A stretch of DNA of 44,980 nucleotides from positions 835,535 to 880,514 of the forward strand of contig NW_003135334.1 of assembly GCF_000003605.2 (NCBI RefSeq), read 5' to 3'. Position 1 is the stretch's first letter; every line of letters starts with the position of its first letter. A program made the position numbers and the translations under genes. Source of the DNA: Saccoglossus kowalevskii (taxonomy: Eukaryota; Hemichordata; Enteropneusta; Harrimaniidae). Positions 24,140 to 36,559 of the stretch are shown here, piece by piece. The notes beneath the pieces are model-generated. The model had not been told where the DNA came from. It was given only the letters and a program-made list of their open reading frames with translations, and ran no database searches.

Positions 24140-24346
24140 GTTTCAAGTTTGTGCGTGAACAATTTAACTTTATTACTAACCACACTGGATGTTACAATAA
24201 ATAGTTATAGCAATGATAAACTGCAACCAACCAGGATAATTACCAGCTTGCTAACGCAATACTATATTTCTCAGATACGCTTCAAGGAAAACAGAAAATC
24301 AACGAGTACAACCATAACATCTGAGCTCGCTGCGTCCAACTATGAG
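24140..24346 (+). CDS. Candidate 207-nt internal exon, unrecognised protein
   Basis: An exceptionally T-rich acceptor (CTTTTTTTTCATACAG) opens 69 codons in phase 0, ending TATGAG|GTAGAT, again phase 0. The peptide is Leu/Thr/Ser/Asn-rich (for example VNNLTLLLTTLDVTINSYS near its start) with a basic patch RFKENRK. An alternative frame from the same acceptor runs 19 codons (FKFVREQFNF...) to a TAG and would make this a terminal exon. No family recognised. This is the best-supported link in the candidate chain because the frame is long, bounded at both ends and followed by another strong acceptor. Confidence 0.35.
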
Positions 24347-24470
24347 GTAGATAGTTTATATTACATTCACGCGTGTTCATTGTTCGATTAGTTCTACCAG
24401 CGAATAACAACAATTCTTTCAAAGTAATGACGACCACAGACCTATTTTTTCTCTTTTATTTTTCCTGTAG

Positions 24471-24548
24471 ATTGGAAATCTGATCAAGAACAAACAAGTA
24501 TCGCATTTACGTCAACACTCATTACAATTGAATTATAATGAGAACTAG
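24471..24548 (+). CDS. Candidate terminal exon, stop at 24548
   Basis: Starts after TCTTTTATTTTTCCTGTAG, a very strong acceptor 124 bp beyond the preceding candidate donor. In phase 0 it encodes 25 residues beginning IGNLIKNKQVSHLRQHSL and then a TAG. Joined to the earlier candidates it would complete a protein of about 170 residues. No poly(A) signal was identified close to the stop. One at about 25087 is possible. Confidence 0.33.
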   Translation: MGNLIKNKQVSHLRQHSLQLNYNEN

Positions 24549-27500
24549 AAAGTATCTATGGGGCATGCATTGATAACATCAAAGGCAAAATATGATAAGA
24601 AATATAACGCTTTCTGGTTTACTCGGTGCAGAGGGAATTGAGATGACGTCATTAACCAGATATTGGCAACAAATCACTCTTCTCACATTATCACACACAA
24701 AAAAACGCTACTTCAATTCGTGTTTAGGTTTGAGGGCATAACTAAACACCAAAAAAAAAAAAAGATTGAAGCAATTTATATTTCTAACGGTGAATGTCAG
24801 TTGACATCAATGTCGTTTTAATGAACACATTGATGATTGTAACACGGTATTCACGGCGTCTTTCAAAGCATTCAACAATGTAGATGCCTATTCATAATTT
24901 TTGGAAAAGTTAGTTATAATTCTCTTGACCATTTTCATTTGGTTTTTTAGTATGTACTATCAAATAGTTGTAGTTGCATAGTAATATGAAACAATATTAT
25001 TTTGTTTTACAATGTTGTATGTATTTTTTCTGAAAATTGACCAAATGTTATTTTAAAAAATGCTATTTTTGGAACTGAATTGCACAAAATAAAACAGTTA
25101 AGCAAAAGAATGTTTATCAAAACATGGATTTTTTTGAAATTATTTCCAGATAACAGAATGTATCCCAAAGTCACAATAAATAATTTTATCACCCACGATA
25201 TGACACACTATAACATATGAACCATTGATAAATATATTCTAATATACAAAAAATACCAGTAAGCCAGACAACAATTACACTTTAAATTCTGGGTATTTTC
25301 ATTCATGATAATGTAGGACAAAACACTGCCTGATTATAAAGATACAACCGACTTTAAAACAGACAAGTTTTATGAGCAAGCATACCGTAACCATGGACTA
25401 GTACCTTGGCAGCATTATCCCAAATTTGACATACTACTTGAAGCAGACTTTTCAATGGAAGAACTACTTATCTGACACGGTAACGGATCTTGCTAAATAA
25501 TAGAAGGCAATAAATATTTATAGGTGTACATGAGATTTTGCCAGGGCCTTCATTGTGAGTAATCAACAAATTAAGCTAATTCACCTGTGAGGATTAGAAT
25601 CTGTACCAAAATGAATTTAATTACTTGAGTCCAAAAATGTCATAATTACTATAAATGACCTTGTTTTCATTTATATTTTACTTAACAAAATTTGCAAAAA
25701 AAAAAAAAATGAATACACAAATTACTAAAATGCAATTTGTGGCAGCAGGTTTTGGCAGGTAGTGTATGTGATGACAAGGAAAAATGGAGGGCAATTTTAG
25801 TAGCAAGAACAAGTCATTTGGCTCGTGACCAGACCTCGGCAGCTGCTGTGTCTAAATAAAATAGTGTGGTACATATAACTTCCCCTTTTTTACCGAAAAC
25901 TTCTTTCAGCCATATTTGAGGCTTTAAATGAGTTTTTCCAAGAATTCAAATCTTTACAAACCTGGGTAATGCAAACAACTCTACACATAATTTTTGACAA
26001 CAAAAATGAGACACAGTTGTAACCAAGAAAAATATATATAAAAAGATAAAAAAAAATCCAAAATTTACGTATTTTTTTTGAAAAGTGTGTTATTTGCCTT
26101 AAATCTGACTACGGTATGCAGCAGTATATAAATTTGTATCTCACACAAGTCGGACATGAATGGGACATAAGATAAGAAACCATTAATAGAAAGACAACTG
26201 AAGATAAATGGGAGTGCTGAAATAGTCAAAATTCATATACACTCAATAATTATGGTTAACAGAAAAAAATATCATAATGCAAAAAAAGTTCACAACCAAA
26301 GAAACTTGACATCAGATCATAGGCATAAGAATTTTGTCTTTTCTATAGCAGTACAGATGTTGCAGAGTATTCTGTTGACAAATGGCATCACTTGGAAATT
26401 TACCATAAAAAGAATAAAACAAACAAACTGACTGTTGGTTGATATTTCAATATGGCATAAGATGTACATTGTATGATATTTCAACATGGAATTCAGAAAA
26501 GTAGTCATTTTGGTATTTAAGGTAAAAAGAGCCCCCCCCCCCCCCAAGAGTTTCTAATGGTCAACCCCTAATAACCCATATGTATTGCTAGCATGAAACA
26601 GAAGCTAGACTAATCATGTTACTGTGTTGCAGGGAAACACAGTGCAGCTGGTTCAGGGAGCTTCACTGTTAAATATTAAAGCCAGACAGGGTACATAACC
26701 TCTATTCAGTCCCTAACATGTTAGTATAAGGTTATAGCGTATCTGATATGATAATTCTAATAATCTCTTTGAGTTTGAGTTTTTTTAAATTTTTTGTAAT
26801 TTCACCTTGTAACCAAATTTATTTCTACGAAAACCGGACTTCAAGGAACGTAAAATTGCATTGTGATTTTTCAAAAAAAAAGTCACAGTGATCATCATCT
26901 TATTTTATCCCTACAAAAGTTGTCTTATAATATTGCGAAAATTGACAGCGATGAAAATTGAACAATTTACTTAGCTGTCTTGAATTGGCCAACAGGCGTT
27001 GTTAAACGCTGTTACATGTACCTGGTTATGACACCATATATGCAATCAAAGTACCAACAACTCCAAATTAAGCTACAGTATGTATGTACAACAATTTGAT
27101 TGGCCGAAACTCCCCCATTAACGACAGCCGTGGTGCAAATTAGTTTAGAAATCAATTATGGTCACTTTAATAGTTATAATATACATAAACCGCCATAATG
27201 ATCACATGACCATGAATTACTAGAACATTTATTATGTTTATTTAGGTTTCAGTTACTTTTATTTGTTTATAGATTTTTTAGTCTGATTTCAAATAACGCA
27301 AAAGATCTGAATAACCCAAAACAGGAATTCATTCAATTCTCGCATAACTAGCAACTAATTAATAGTATGTACACAATGGAGTTTAATCCAGTTTATAAGA
27401 TATATTTTGATTGGCCAAGTAAATTTGCATTATGAATTGCAAGAGAATTCTTATTTTGTGCTGGTCTGATTAGGGTTCTTTTGATCAGAAAAATATGAAA

Positions 27501-30000
27501 CAACTAAAAGTAAATAACCTCAAACATAAAACATGAAACCAACAAAAATGGCATTAGATTATTGTAACATTAGACCACATAATCCCGTGCCATAATGTCT
27601 CAGCAAAAAGCTGGTGCAACATTTTGCTAATTTTTCTATAATTCTTTGGAAAATTGTTGATGAAATGGTCATAATTCCCCAGGTCTTGATTATAATTTAA
27701 GAATATAATACGAAATAATTTATGCAGGTTTTATTCTGTGAAAGGTACTAAAGCCGACCTTGATGCTTAAGAGGTTGTGACTATATACCAGTGTGACTTG
27801 AATAAAGTTACAGCTACATGACCACAGAAGAACAAAAGATCAGAAAGAACAAAGAAAAACAATAGATAGAGTACAAGGGACAGCAGTCATGCATGCCATA
27901 CAAGAATAAACTGACCACCACAAAATCACTGGCCCACACAATGTTATGTCGGGCCACAAAACTAAAAGACATTTCCCAGGGTGCCAACATAAACATAGGT
28001 TGAATTGACAGAAGTAATGTACACAGAGGTCAAAGGTCTGACATAAAATGCAAGGGCTGTTTTTCTTTCAATGATTGTGACAAATCACCACAGCTTCAGG
28101 CCATGTTTCAACAACACCTCATTCCAGCCAACCCAGCTACACTGAATAGTTGTCAACTCTACGAGCACAATTCAGCCTTGGTTATCCTTTGTTGTATGAA
28201 AGCCCTAGTTTCTGCAATCCAAATTTACACTTCTTTCAGTATTGGCATTAAATTCACTCATCAAATGGACGGTATTTTCCAGTGTTCATTTAATCTATTG
28301 ACAAACATGGGTTTACAAATGTACATTTAAAATCTTAAAATTTCAAGATTGTTTATGATTACCAGTACTTACAATTATGTACAGCTAGCTGAATGGCTGA
28401 ACAAATACAAGTACTCTTTGATATGGAAACACAATTAATAGATTTGTCTGAACTCACAGTTATCAAAAAAAGAATACTTTTTGTTTTGCTCCAGTCAGTC
28501 TTCAGAACAAAGTTATGTCAAAAAATATTCTTGCAGCTTAGCAACTACCATCAATCCCCTAATAAAAATTATTATCCAAGCTGAAAGGTGTCATAAACCT
28601 TAAGTTCCCATGAACTGTCATCAAAAAATATGCACCTACACACTGAGGCATTCCCAACTGTAGGATTTTGGTAACACTGGCAGTCTTTGAAAAACCAATG
28701 CCGTACTAATTTACTGACTACCCCGAAGACATCAATGTCTATACACACTGTGGACTGAGCCTTCAAGAGATGAATTATGGAAAAGCCAATTGGTGAATAG
28801 AAGAAAAAAAACAAACTGCTACCCGCATACTGCCAAGTACAAAGTGTTTCAGTGCTACAGTAATGAACAATGGAAGACCTCAAGCAGTAGGAATATTAAA
28901 TCTGACACGTTGCCATTCATCAAAATATGCTTGAAAGGGTCATTTGAGAAAACGATGGCAATAATATCAACATGGAATAGTACGTGATCAGTGAAATGCA
29001 AAGTTAATGACAGTTTTTTTACCAGAAATAAAATGACTGCAAGTTTTTAAATTTCAGACTGAATAATAGTATCAAGATTGTTCACTAAAAAAATGTTAGG
29101 AAGGTAATAAAAGATGAAGAGTTGCCCAATATTGAATGATAACAAGACAAAGATGGTAAGGCTTAATGGACAAGACACAGTCAAGCCCATTACATGTATA
29201 TAAGTGAATATTCCCGACCAAGAGCATGCTAGCATAGACCCTATATTATGTTAACGCTCTGAGGTGTAAGATATGAGAACCATTAGAAGGCGCTTAAAAA
29301 GACAGAAATTATTAAATGCTGTACATGCATCTCTCTTATTTCAAACCTTCCACAATGTTTTGGTAATTCACAAAAAAAAGCTCAGAATGTTAAATATTAA
29401 ATGTTACAACAATACCCATTTTAGCTTGAAAATCTCATGCTTTATATTTATTTTGAGCTTATAAAATGCTTTCAATCTATTTATATCGGCGTGTACCCAG
29501 TCTGTACTATGTAGACGAATAATACAATGTATTCAGTATACCAGTACGCAATTTAAGCCATATACTAACCAGCTTCATACCATTATGGAAATAATAATAT
29601 TTAACTTATTATCAAAAACAAAATATGAACATGTCACCAGATCTGCACTGGCATAGTAGAAATACATATACATCATCTCAACAAACTAGTTACCAAATCC
29701 AAGCAGCATTTGCTTCCTCATTATCTTTCCGAATTACTGACTACAAAACTCCTTTCTTCAATACTAAAAATAAATATCACTTCTCTAGAGCTCATAGGCA
29801 GCCATTCATATGACTGTACAGCCAGCATTTCAAATGTCAATTTATTAACACGTTTATAAACTGTACTGTTATTTTTATTTTGTACTATATCGTGTTATAT
29901 TTTGTTTGTTTGTGCATTTTATTCAGTGCATGAAAACCCATTTATGGATCAGACATTTTTTAAATGAATAAATCATAAAATAACATCAATGTCACATACT
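24549..30000. other. No gene seen
   Basis: AT-rich DNA with homopolymers (A-runs near 24750 and 25698, a C-run of about 13 near 26532). The open frames, including 28572-28883 on the minus strand, have no recognisable family features or bounded splice pairs. The missing last FAM53 exon could lie in this interval, but I could not find it. Confidence 0.45.
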
Positions 30001-30165
30001 TTAAAGCGAGGGAGTCGTCACCTGCGCATGCGTCAGATGGCCATAGCGTGTCATTGTTTAACAAACGAGCGTCAATCCATGAGCCTTTGCGTTTTTAGCA
30101 TGTGTTGTTATCGTCGCTTAGGACTCAATTTCCGCACGTGCACAGGTGACACCCTCCCGCTTTAA
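30001..30165. mobile_element. TTAA-ended MITE, copy 3 (best preserved)
   Basis: A 165-bp element starting TTAAAGCGAGGGAGTCGTCA and ending ACACCCTCCCGCTTTAA. The terminal repeats pair over about 23 bp with few mismatches, and CACCTGCGCATGCG / CGCACGTGCACAGGTG lie just inside. It shares landmarks throughout with the copies at 15511 and 15993. CpG content is high against its surroundings, which suggests it is younger than they are. Confidence 0.88.
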
Positions 30166-32950
30166 ATGAAGAAGGAGATACCAAAATGAAACAGAAAAAA
30201 GATGAAAGACTGAATTCATCACATATACATTAAACCAGAATTTCTATAGGCGGAGATTTCAATCTTTTGATAGGAGCTCATCAGTATGGCAATCCACAGT
30301 AAGACTTCAAGATGATACAACCCTTGCCACGGGCGCACAGGGCCAATCACAAAAACTAACAGAAATTTTATCCCAATCAATCATTGTAGAAGATGTATAT
30401 CAAGCTATTACTTTTCCAGCTTCTCATGTCAAATTACACATTTATCTTACGTACAATAGGGTTTTTCCATTAGAAAAACAAATAAAGGCTGAGTCAACAG
30501 AATTTGCTGATATTGTCTGCCATTGCTTAATTTCAACAACGTAAATAAATAAAGTCTTTACCTCAGTTAAATCTGAATCTCTATTTTACAAGTTTTAGAA
30601 TTCTTAACGCATGTCAAATTCATTGACGGTATTTCACACTTGTTAAATATGAAGCAAAACTGAAAATTGGAAATTATAAATACTAGCAGCAGTACAGTTG
30701 TTGACTCCCAATAGTTAATATATAATGAATACTTACACATTGACATGCAATATTCAACTCCATCGTTTCAAACCCTCTCACGCAATGTAACCTAATACGA
30801 ACGCTTTCAAAGACTTGTTTTCCATGTAAAGACGGTCTAAGAGCCACAAAATTGTGCAGTAGCTATTGCAAAAAGGTCATTTAGACGTGCAATCCTGACG
30901 CCAGGAGTCATCATAGCATGAGAGAATCCGATATCTATTCAAGTCGCTGAAAGAAAGCATGGTCTGACTTGAAAACCTCCCCCTGGTTCAGTCGTCGCAT
31001 TTTTGGGTCTCATCGTAATATAGTTACTCAACAAATTTCATGGACTTTTGATTTTATTGTTGAACGGTTTACATACAAGACCAGCTTTCCGTTATATGTA
31101 CACACAAGGTAATGACTGAAGTTACTAATATTACAAATCCTCTATCTGGACATAACAGAGGAAAAGACGTATACAAAAAAACAAAAAGACAGTAGCCATG
31201 TGAGTATATGTGAGTTGACTTACATCATTGCTACTTTGAAGAAAATTATTTTTGGATTCTTGTCAAGATAAATATACCAGTAAAGTAAATATAATAGAGA
31301 AAAAAGTTTAAAATCCGTTGCCATGCCAATCCTTTCCCTTTTCCTTTTCATTAAAAAATGAAGTTGAACATCTGATAGGAAACCATGATAAGAAATGAAA
31401 AATATCTTGCAATATGGATATGATGAGTGTGTCCTTGACAACAGCAATATTAACAAGCCAGAAATATCATTTTTAATAAGACAGCAGACATTAATGAGAA
31501 GGTAGCTGCTGTTATGCAATGCAGGCAGACACAGTAGATATTGTATTCAAAATTAATTAAAATACCCTTTATGAAAATCAACCCATGCATGCTTAAATCA
31601 TAATTGAGTATCTGGAGTGGACCCAACACTGAAGAGAACTTGCCAAATTTTATTTGACTGCTTCTAGTTCAATCAATATTCTATTTTAATATACATCTTC
31701 TCACTAGATCTAACACAAACTGTCAAATCAATATCAGCAGGGACAACTCAAAATTGGCTGAATACACAAACACACCGTATTTACTCTATTAGTACAGTTT
31801 CATCATTTTACTTTCGATGACATCTGCTAGATTTTACCAGATTATCAATTTGCTTGTTTTCAAAAATTGTTAAGACGTAATGAGAAGATAACAAATCAAG
31901 AAATTAGTTACAAGGACATTCAGTTCAATTTCCCCGGAGTTACTTTCAATTATTTCTATATTTATAATTTTTTTTATTCAAGGTTTAGCATGTTGTAAAA
32001 GAAAGATTCAAGTTCAAGTGACTCCACATGGATTTGAATTGACACTGATCAAAGAAATTAGTGGAATTAAATCAGTGTGAGCTGTGTTAACAGTTTGACC
32101 TTAAAATCTTTTCTAAATTAATTCACTCCATTCAATGGAATAGTACACATGCATTGATGTAAATGCTGCAATCCGTGTGACATGTTAGCTATGAACTCCC
32201 AACATCAATATACATTTTGAAATTTGAAATTTCACTTTACAAATGACAGCTCATGTCCGCATACAAACATGAATAATATACACACCAGTCAATTGCTAAC
32301 CTCAAGTCAGTTCTAAAAGGGAAAGCACTCCATTTAGAATTTACTGCCTACTACCTTGCAGGTTTAAAGGTAACAGCACTCCACTTAAAATGTACTGCCA
32401 AATGCCGTGTGAAACACAACGCAGAGATTCAGAATACAACCATTAGATTGTGTAACGAATATTACCAGCATACTATGATACACTATACCAATCAGGAGAA
32501 AACAGAAACCGTTTTTTCTAGTCACTGTACCAGTACAACCATGGCGACATTCACTAGGGAAATTATTTAATTTCAGATTAACAAAGCTTTAATAAGTAAA
32601 ATATGTACACACAAGGCAATTTATAGATGCGCTGTGCTTGTTCAAAAGAACAAGCTGCAAACCCGAAGTAAAGCTATTAAATAGATAGCATCAAATTACG
32701 TATGACGAAAGCTGTTGCAATGACCGACTGAGATCAATATTGTTGACGGGAAGCGTATAGCGAATAAAGCATCAAACTGACCCTATCCTCTAAAAGTTGT
32801 AAAGGATACAAAGGTAGCCATATATTGCCATGGCAACTGCTTTTTTATGATAACAAGAGAGGAAATGAGATTGATCATCTGAAAATGACAGATGGTTTGG
32901 AAAATTGCATGGAAAATAAACCTATCTAAGATTTTATCATCGGCCTAATT
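30166..32950. other. No gene established
   Basis: Mostly featureless. Two minus-strand acceptor-like sites (ATGCTTTCTTTCAG near 30950 and AAGTTCTCTTCAG near 31636) are followed by short open frames of about 22 and 66 codons. Neither resembles the expected acidic FAM53 carboxyl end, so they are not annotated as exons. Confidence 0.4.
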
Positions 32951-33508
32951 NNNNNNNNNNNNNNNNNNNNNNNNNNNNNNNNNNNNNNNNNNNNNNNNNN
33001 NNNNNNNNNNNNNNNNNNNNNNNNNNNNNNNNNNNNNNNNNNNNNNNNNNNNNNNNNNNNNNNNNNNNNNNNNNNNNNNNNNNNNNNNNNNNNNNNNNNN
33101 NNNNNNNNNNNNNNNNNNNNNNNNNNNNNNNNNNNNNNNNNNNNNNNNNNNNNNNNNNNNNNNNNNNNNNNNNNNNNNNNNNNNNNNNNNNNNNNNNNNN
33201 NNNNNNNNNNNNNNNNNNNNNNNNNNNNNNNNNNNNNNNNNNNNNNNNNNNNNNNNNNNNNNNNNNNNNNNNNNNNNNNNNNNNNNNNNNNNNNNNNNNN
33301 NNNNNNNNNNNNNNNNNNNNNNNNNNNNNNNNNNNNNNNNNNNNNNNNNNNNNNNNNNNNNNNNNNNNNNNNNNNNNNNNNNNNNNNNNNNNNNNNNNNN
33401 NNNNNNNNNNNNNNNNNNNNNNNNNNNNNNNNNNNNNNNNNNNNNNNNNNNNNNNNNNNNNNNNNNNNNNNNNNNNNNNNNNNNNNNNNNNNNNNNNNNN
33501 NNNNNNNN
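32951..33508. other. Assembly gap, 558 N
   Basis: An unresolved run of N whose right edge is inside the 32-bp minisatellite. The gap is probably caused by that array, so the true array length is unknown and may differ from the gap size. The long open frame spanning the N run is an artefact. Confidence 1.
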
Positions 33509-34940
33509 CTTAACTATCATGAGTATACAGTGGTCTAGTTATCAACCACCATGAGTATACAGTAGTCTAGTTATCAATCACCATGGTATACAATGGTCTA
33601 GTTATCAACCACCATGAGTATACAGTGGTCTAGGTATCAACCACAATGAGTATAGAATGGTCTAGTTATCAACCACCATGAGTATACAATGGTTTAGTTA
33701 TCAACCACCATGAGTATACAGTGGTCTAGTTATCAACCACCATGAGTATACAGTAGTCTAGGTATCAACTACCATGAGTTTACAGTGGTCTAGTTAACCA
33801 CCATGAGTTTACAGTGGTCTAGTTATCAACCATAATGAGTATAGAATGGTCTAGGTATCAACCACCATGAGTATACAGTGGTCTAGTTATCAACCATAAT
33901 GAGTATAGAATGGTCTAGTTATCAACCACCATGAGTATACAATGGTCTAGTTATCAACCACCATGAGTATACAATGGTCTAGTTATCAACCATCATGAGT
34001 ATACAGTGGTTTGGCTATCAACCACCATGAGTATACAGTGGCCTAGGTATCAACCACCATGAGTTTACAGTGGTCTAGTTATCAACCACCATGAGTTTAC
34101 AGTGGTATAGTTATCAACCACCATGAGTATACAATGGTCTGGTTATCAACCATCATGAGTATACAGTGGTCTAGTTATCAACCACCATGAGTATACAGTG
34201 GTCTAGTTATCAACCACCATGAATATACAGTGGTCTAGTTATCAACCACCATGAGTATACAATGGTCTAGTTATCAACTACCATGAGTATACAGTAGTCT
34301 AGGTATCAACCACCATGAGTTTACAGTGGTCTAGTTATCAACCACCATGAGTTTACAGTGGTCTAGGTATCAACCACCATGAGTATACAGTGGTCTAGTT
34401 ATCAACCACAATGAGTATAGAATGGTCTAGTTATCAACCACCATGAGTATACAATGGTCTAGTTATCAACCACCATGAGTATACAGTGGTCTAGTTATCA
34501 ACCACCATGAGTATACAGTGGTCTAGTTATCAACCATCATGAGTATACAGTGGTAACTAGTTATCAACCACCATGAGTATACAGTGGTCTAGTTATCAAC
34601 CATCATGAGTATACAGTGGTCTAGTTATCAACCATCATGAGTATACAGTGGTCTAGTTATCAACCACTATGAGTATACAGTGGTCTAGTTATCAACCACG
34701 ATGAGTATAGAATGGTCCAGTTATCAACCACCATGAGTATACAGTGGTCTAGTTATCAACCACCATGAGTATACAGTGGTCTAGTTATCAACCACCATGA
34801 GTATACAGTGGTCTAGTTATCAACCATCATGAGTACCGGTATACAGTGGTAACTAGTTATCAACCACCATGAGTATACAGTGGTCTAGTTATCAACCACC
34901 ATGAGTATACAGTGGTAACTAGTTATCAACCACCAGGAGT
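33509..34940. repeat. 32-bp minisatellite, about 44 units
   Basis: Unit structure is ATGAGTATACAGTGGTCTAG followed by TTATCAACCACC, 32 bp. Recurrent variants include GAGTATAGAATGG, GAGTTTACAGTGG, GGTATCAACC, TGGTAACTAG and one GAGTACCGGTATACAG insertion near 34830. Variants are interspersed, which suggests local block copying. The array stops near 34940, about 48 bp from the end of the FAM53 exon at 34988, and so lies either in the following FAM53 intron or just past its stop. Confidence 0.96.
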
Positions 34941-34987
34941 ATACAGGAACACTCATGTACAAATAATGAAATCTACAAGAATCCTAC

Positions 34988-35670
34988 CTCTTTCATCTTC
35001 TCAAAATCTAAAGCTGGTCTTGCAATATCATCACCTCGCCTTCTCTTTAATCCCCCTTTTCGGTCTAGTACACATGGTTGGGAGCGACATCGTGGCAAAC
35101 CAAAGCGTTTCCTTGGCAATTCAACACTGCTGTTAACCCGTGTTGCACAACTAGAGCTTTCTGTGAAATCTTCTGATAATGACAGACTACGAGCTTTCAA
35201 TACATGGGCATGTCGAATGGGGCTATTTTCCAGCCATGGAGCTGTGAAGGTACGGTCTAGGGTAGCTGATGCAGGGCGTGGAACAGGCGACTCGGGTGGT
35301 GTGGAAAACTCGTTTATCCCAATTGGCAAGTTTGGTCCACCAAAACCATGGCTGGCAAGTTGGAGTTGGGGTGAGATGCTTACAAGATCACGGTACTTTA
35401 TCGGTACTGGCTTCCATATACTAGATGCCTTGGGTTGCCATTTATTCAATTTTGCATTTCCTGAGAGCTCACCAGTTGATAGTGATCGGCAGTGACGTTT
35501 TTTGGGAGGAGTAGGTGGAGTGTGACAAGCAAGTCCATCCACAGCAGCCGCACAGCTCTCCTGCTGTGCCCTGTCCTCTTTGCTTGCCAGCAGCTGATTG
35601 TTTCCTTTTGTTCTTCTATCACATTCTGTGGTACCAGTGTTCACAACCAGTAAATTCCCACCTTTATTCT
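34988..35670 (-). CDS. FAM53-family protein, main conserved exon
   Basis: The strongest gene call in the window. The exon starts after TTCCTCTTTTCTGCAG and encodes 227 residues plus two bases. FAM53 hallmarks appear in order: PPKKRHCRSLS at about residues 54-64, the paired-Trp segment KWQPKASSIWKPVP (76-89), Ser/Pro-rich STPPESPVPRPAS, RSLSLSED, then RCRSQPCVLDRKGGLKRRR (from about 193) and ALDFEKMKE. KRRR is a likely nuclear localisation signal. The family (vertebrate FAM53A/B/C, fish simplet) is nuclear and has been linked to beta-catenin nuclear localisation and Wnt signalling. The frame could run to a TAG at 34973, but ATGAAAGAG|GTAGGA looks like a phase-0 donor, and vertebrate relatives continue well past the equivalent KM motif. 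I therefore end the exon at 34988 and expect a further exon to the left. The 32-bp minisatellite begins about 48 bp beyond. Confidence 0.9.
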
Positions 35671-36371
35671 CTGCAGAAAAGAGGAACATAATGACATGCC
35701 CATTAAAACTCTGAATAGCAGCATGATAGATCACTTCAGTAAACAATACACCAAAACTAGTATGCGACACATATTTCATCACTGAAGTAAACACGGGGAA
35801 AAAAATTATGAGTGATATCGATATTAACCCAGATTCAGTTTTATAGGGGTTTAATCGCTTTTCTGACTGTCACAAACTACTTGAAATAAACACTGGCTCA
35901 TGTAAAAGCGGCTGAAGGAGTCAACAGCAGAATTACAAAGACAACTTTTTTCTTAGCTGCTGACTGTGTACATACCGAGAGAATGAATAGAGCTGATATT
36001 TTTGAAGTATTTCACTCGACTTCTTGTCCTATATGGAATCTATCAAACACATAAATGAATGAAAGCATGAGAAAACACAGACAACACATAACTGTAATTA
36101 AGTACTTATTCCGCTATAACAGACATACAACTTTTATGATCATACGAATATTGATTAGCCTGCGAATCTTCACTTTGGGCGTTGGAATTCAAGAAACTTT
36201 CTGTATTGCATGTTCAATCCTCAAGTAATAGAGACAAGCATTTTATTCTCATAGTTTGCTCCTTAGAGTAATACCAAGTTTGTATTCTATTTTTAAAACA
36301 TGTCTATTAGGTGTTAAGTGCTTTTATTATTTCATGGGATTTGAGTACTACAGCAACTCATATATTAGTAT

Positions 36372-36554
36372 TACTGTAAAATCTGTATTAGAAGCTGTGA
36401 CTTCTATTAAAATGGTACAATGCAACAGAGGTTTTGGACTTCTATTAGAGCACCTACGCAAATGAGGAATTGTGATTTTTTGGTTCTCAATTGTTCAGAA
36501 AGAATGTGTGTGGCTTCTATTAGGGACGTGGCTTCTAATGCAGATTTTACAGTA
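36372..36554. mobile_element. Foldback element with TACTGTAAAATCTG ends
   Basis: A 183-bp element inside a FAM53 intron. The left end TACTGTAAAATCTGTATTAG and the right end CTAATGCAGATTTTACAGTA are near-perfect inverted repeats of about 24 bp. Several internal CTTCTATTAG strings are present. It shares the TACTGTA terminus with the 8218 family but not its interior. Confidence 0.8.
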
Positions 36555-36559
36555 CTAGC

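Noticed and set aside
28572-28883. 103-codon minus-strand open frame
   Set aside because: Considered as the missing FAM53 terminal exon, but it lacks the expected acidic carboxyl end and any family motif.
30866-30948. Minus-strand acceptor with a 22-codon frame (DLNRYRILSCYDDSW...) considered as the FAM53 last exon
   Set aside because: In the phase required after the exon at 34988 it stops after three codons. The longer frame has the wrong phase.
31220-31519. 99-codon minus-strand open frame
   Set aside because: AT-biased composition rich in Leu, Ile, Phe, Ser and Tyr, with no motif or splice support.
32945-33520. 191-codon minus-strand open frame
   Set aside because: It is the run of N in the assembly gap.
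35163-35495. 110-codon plus-strand open frame
   Set aside because: Antisense shadow of the FAM53 coding exon.
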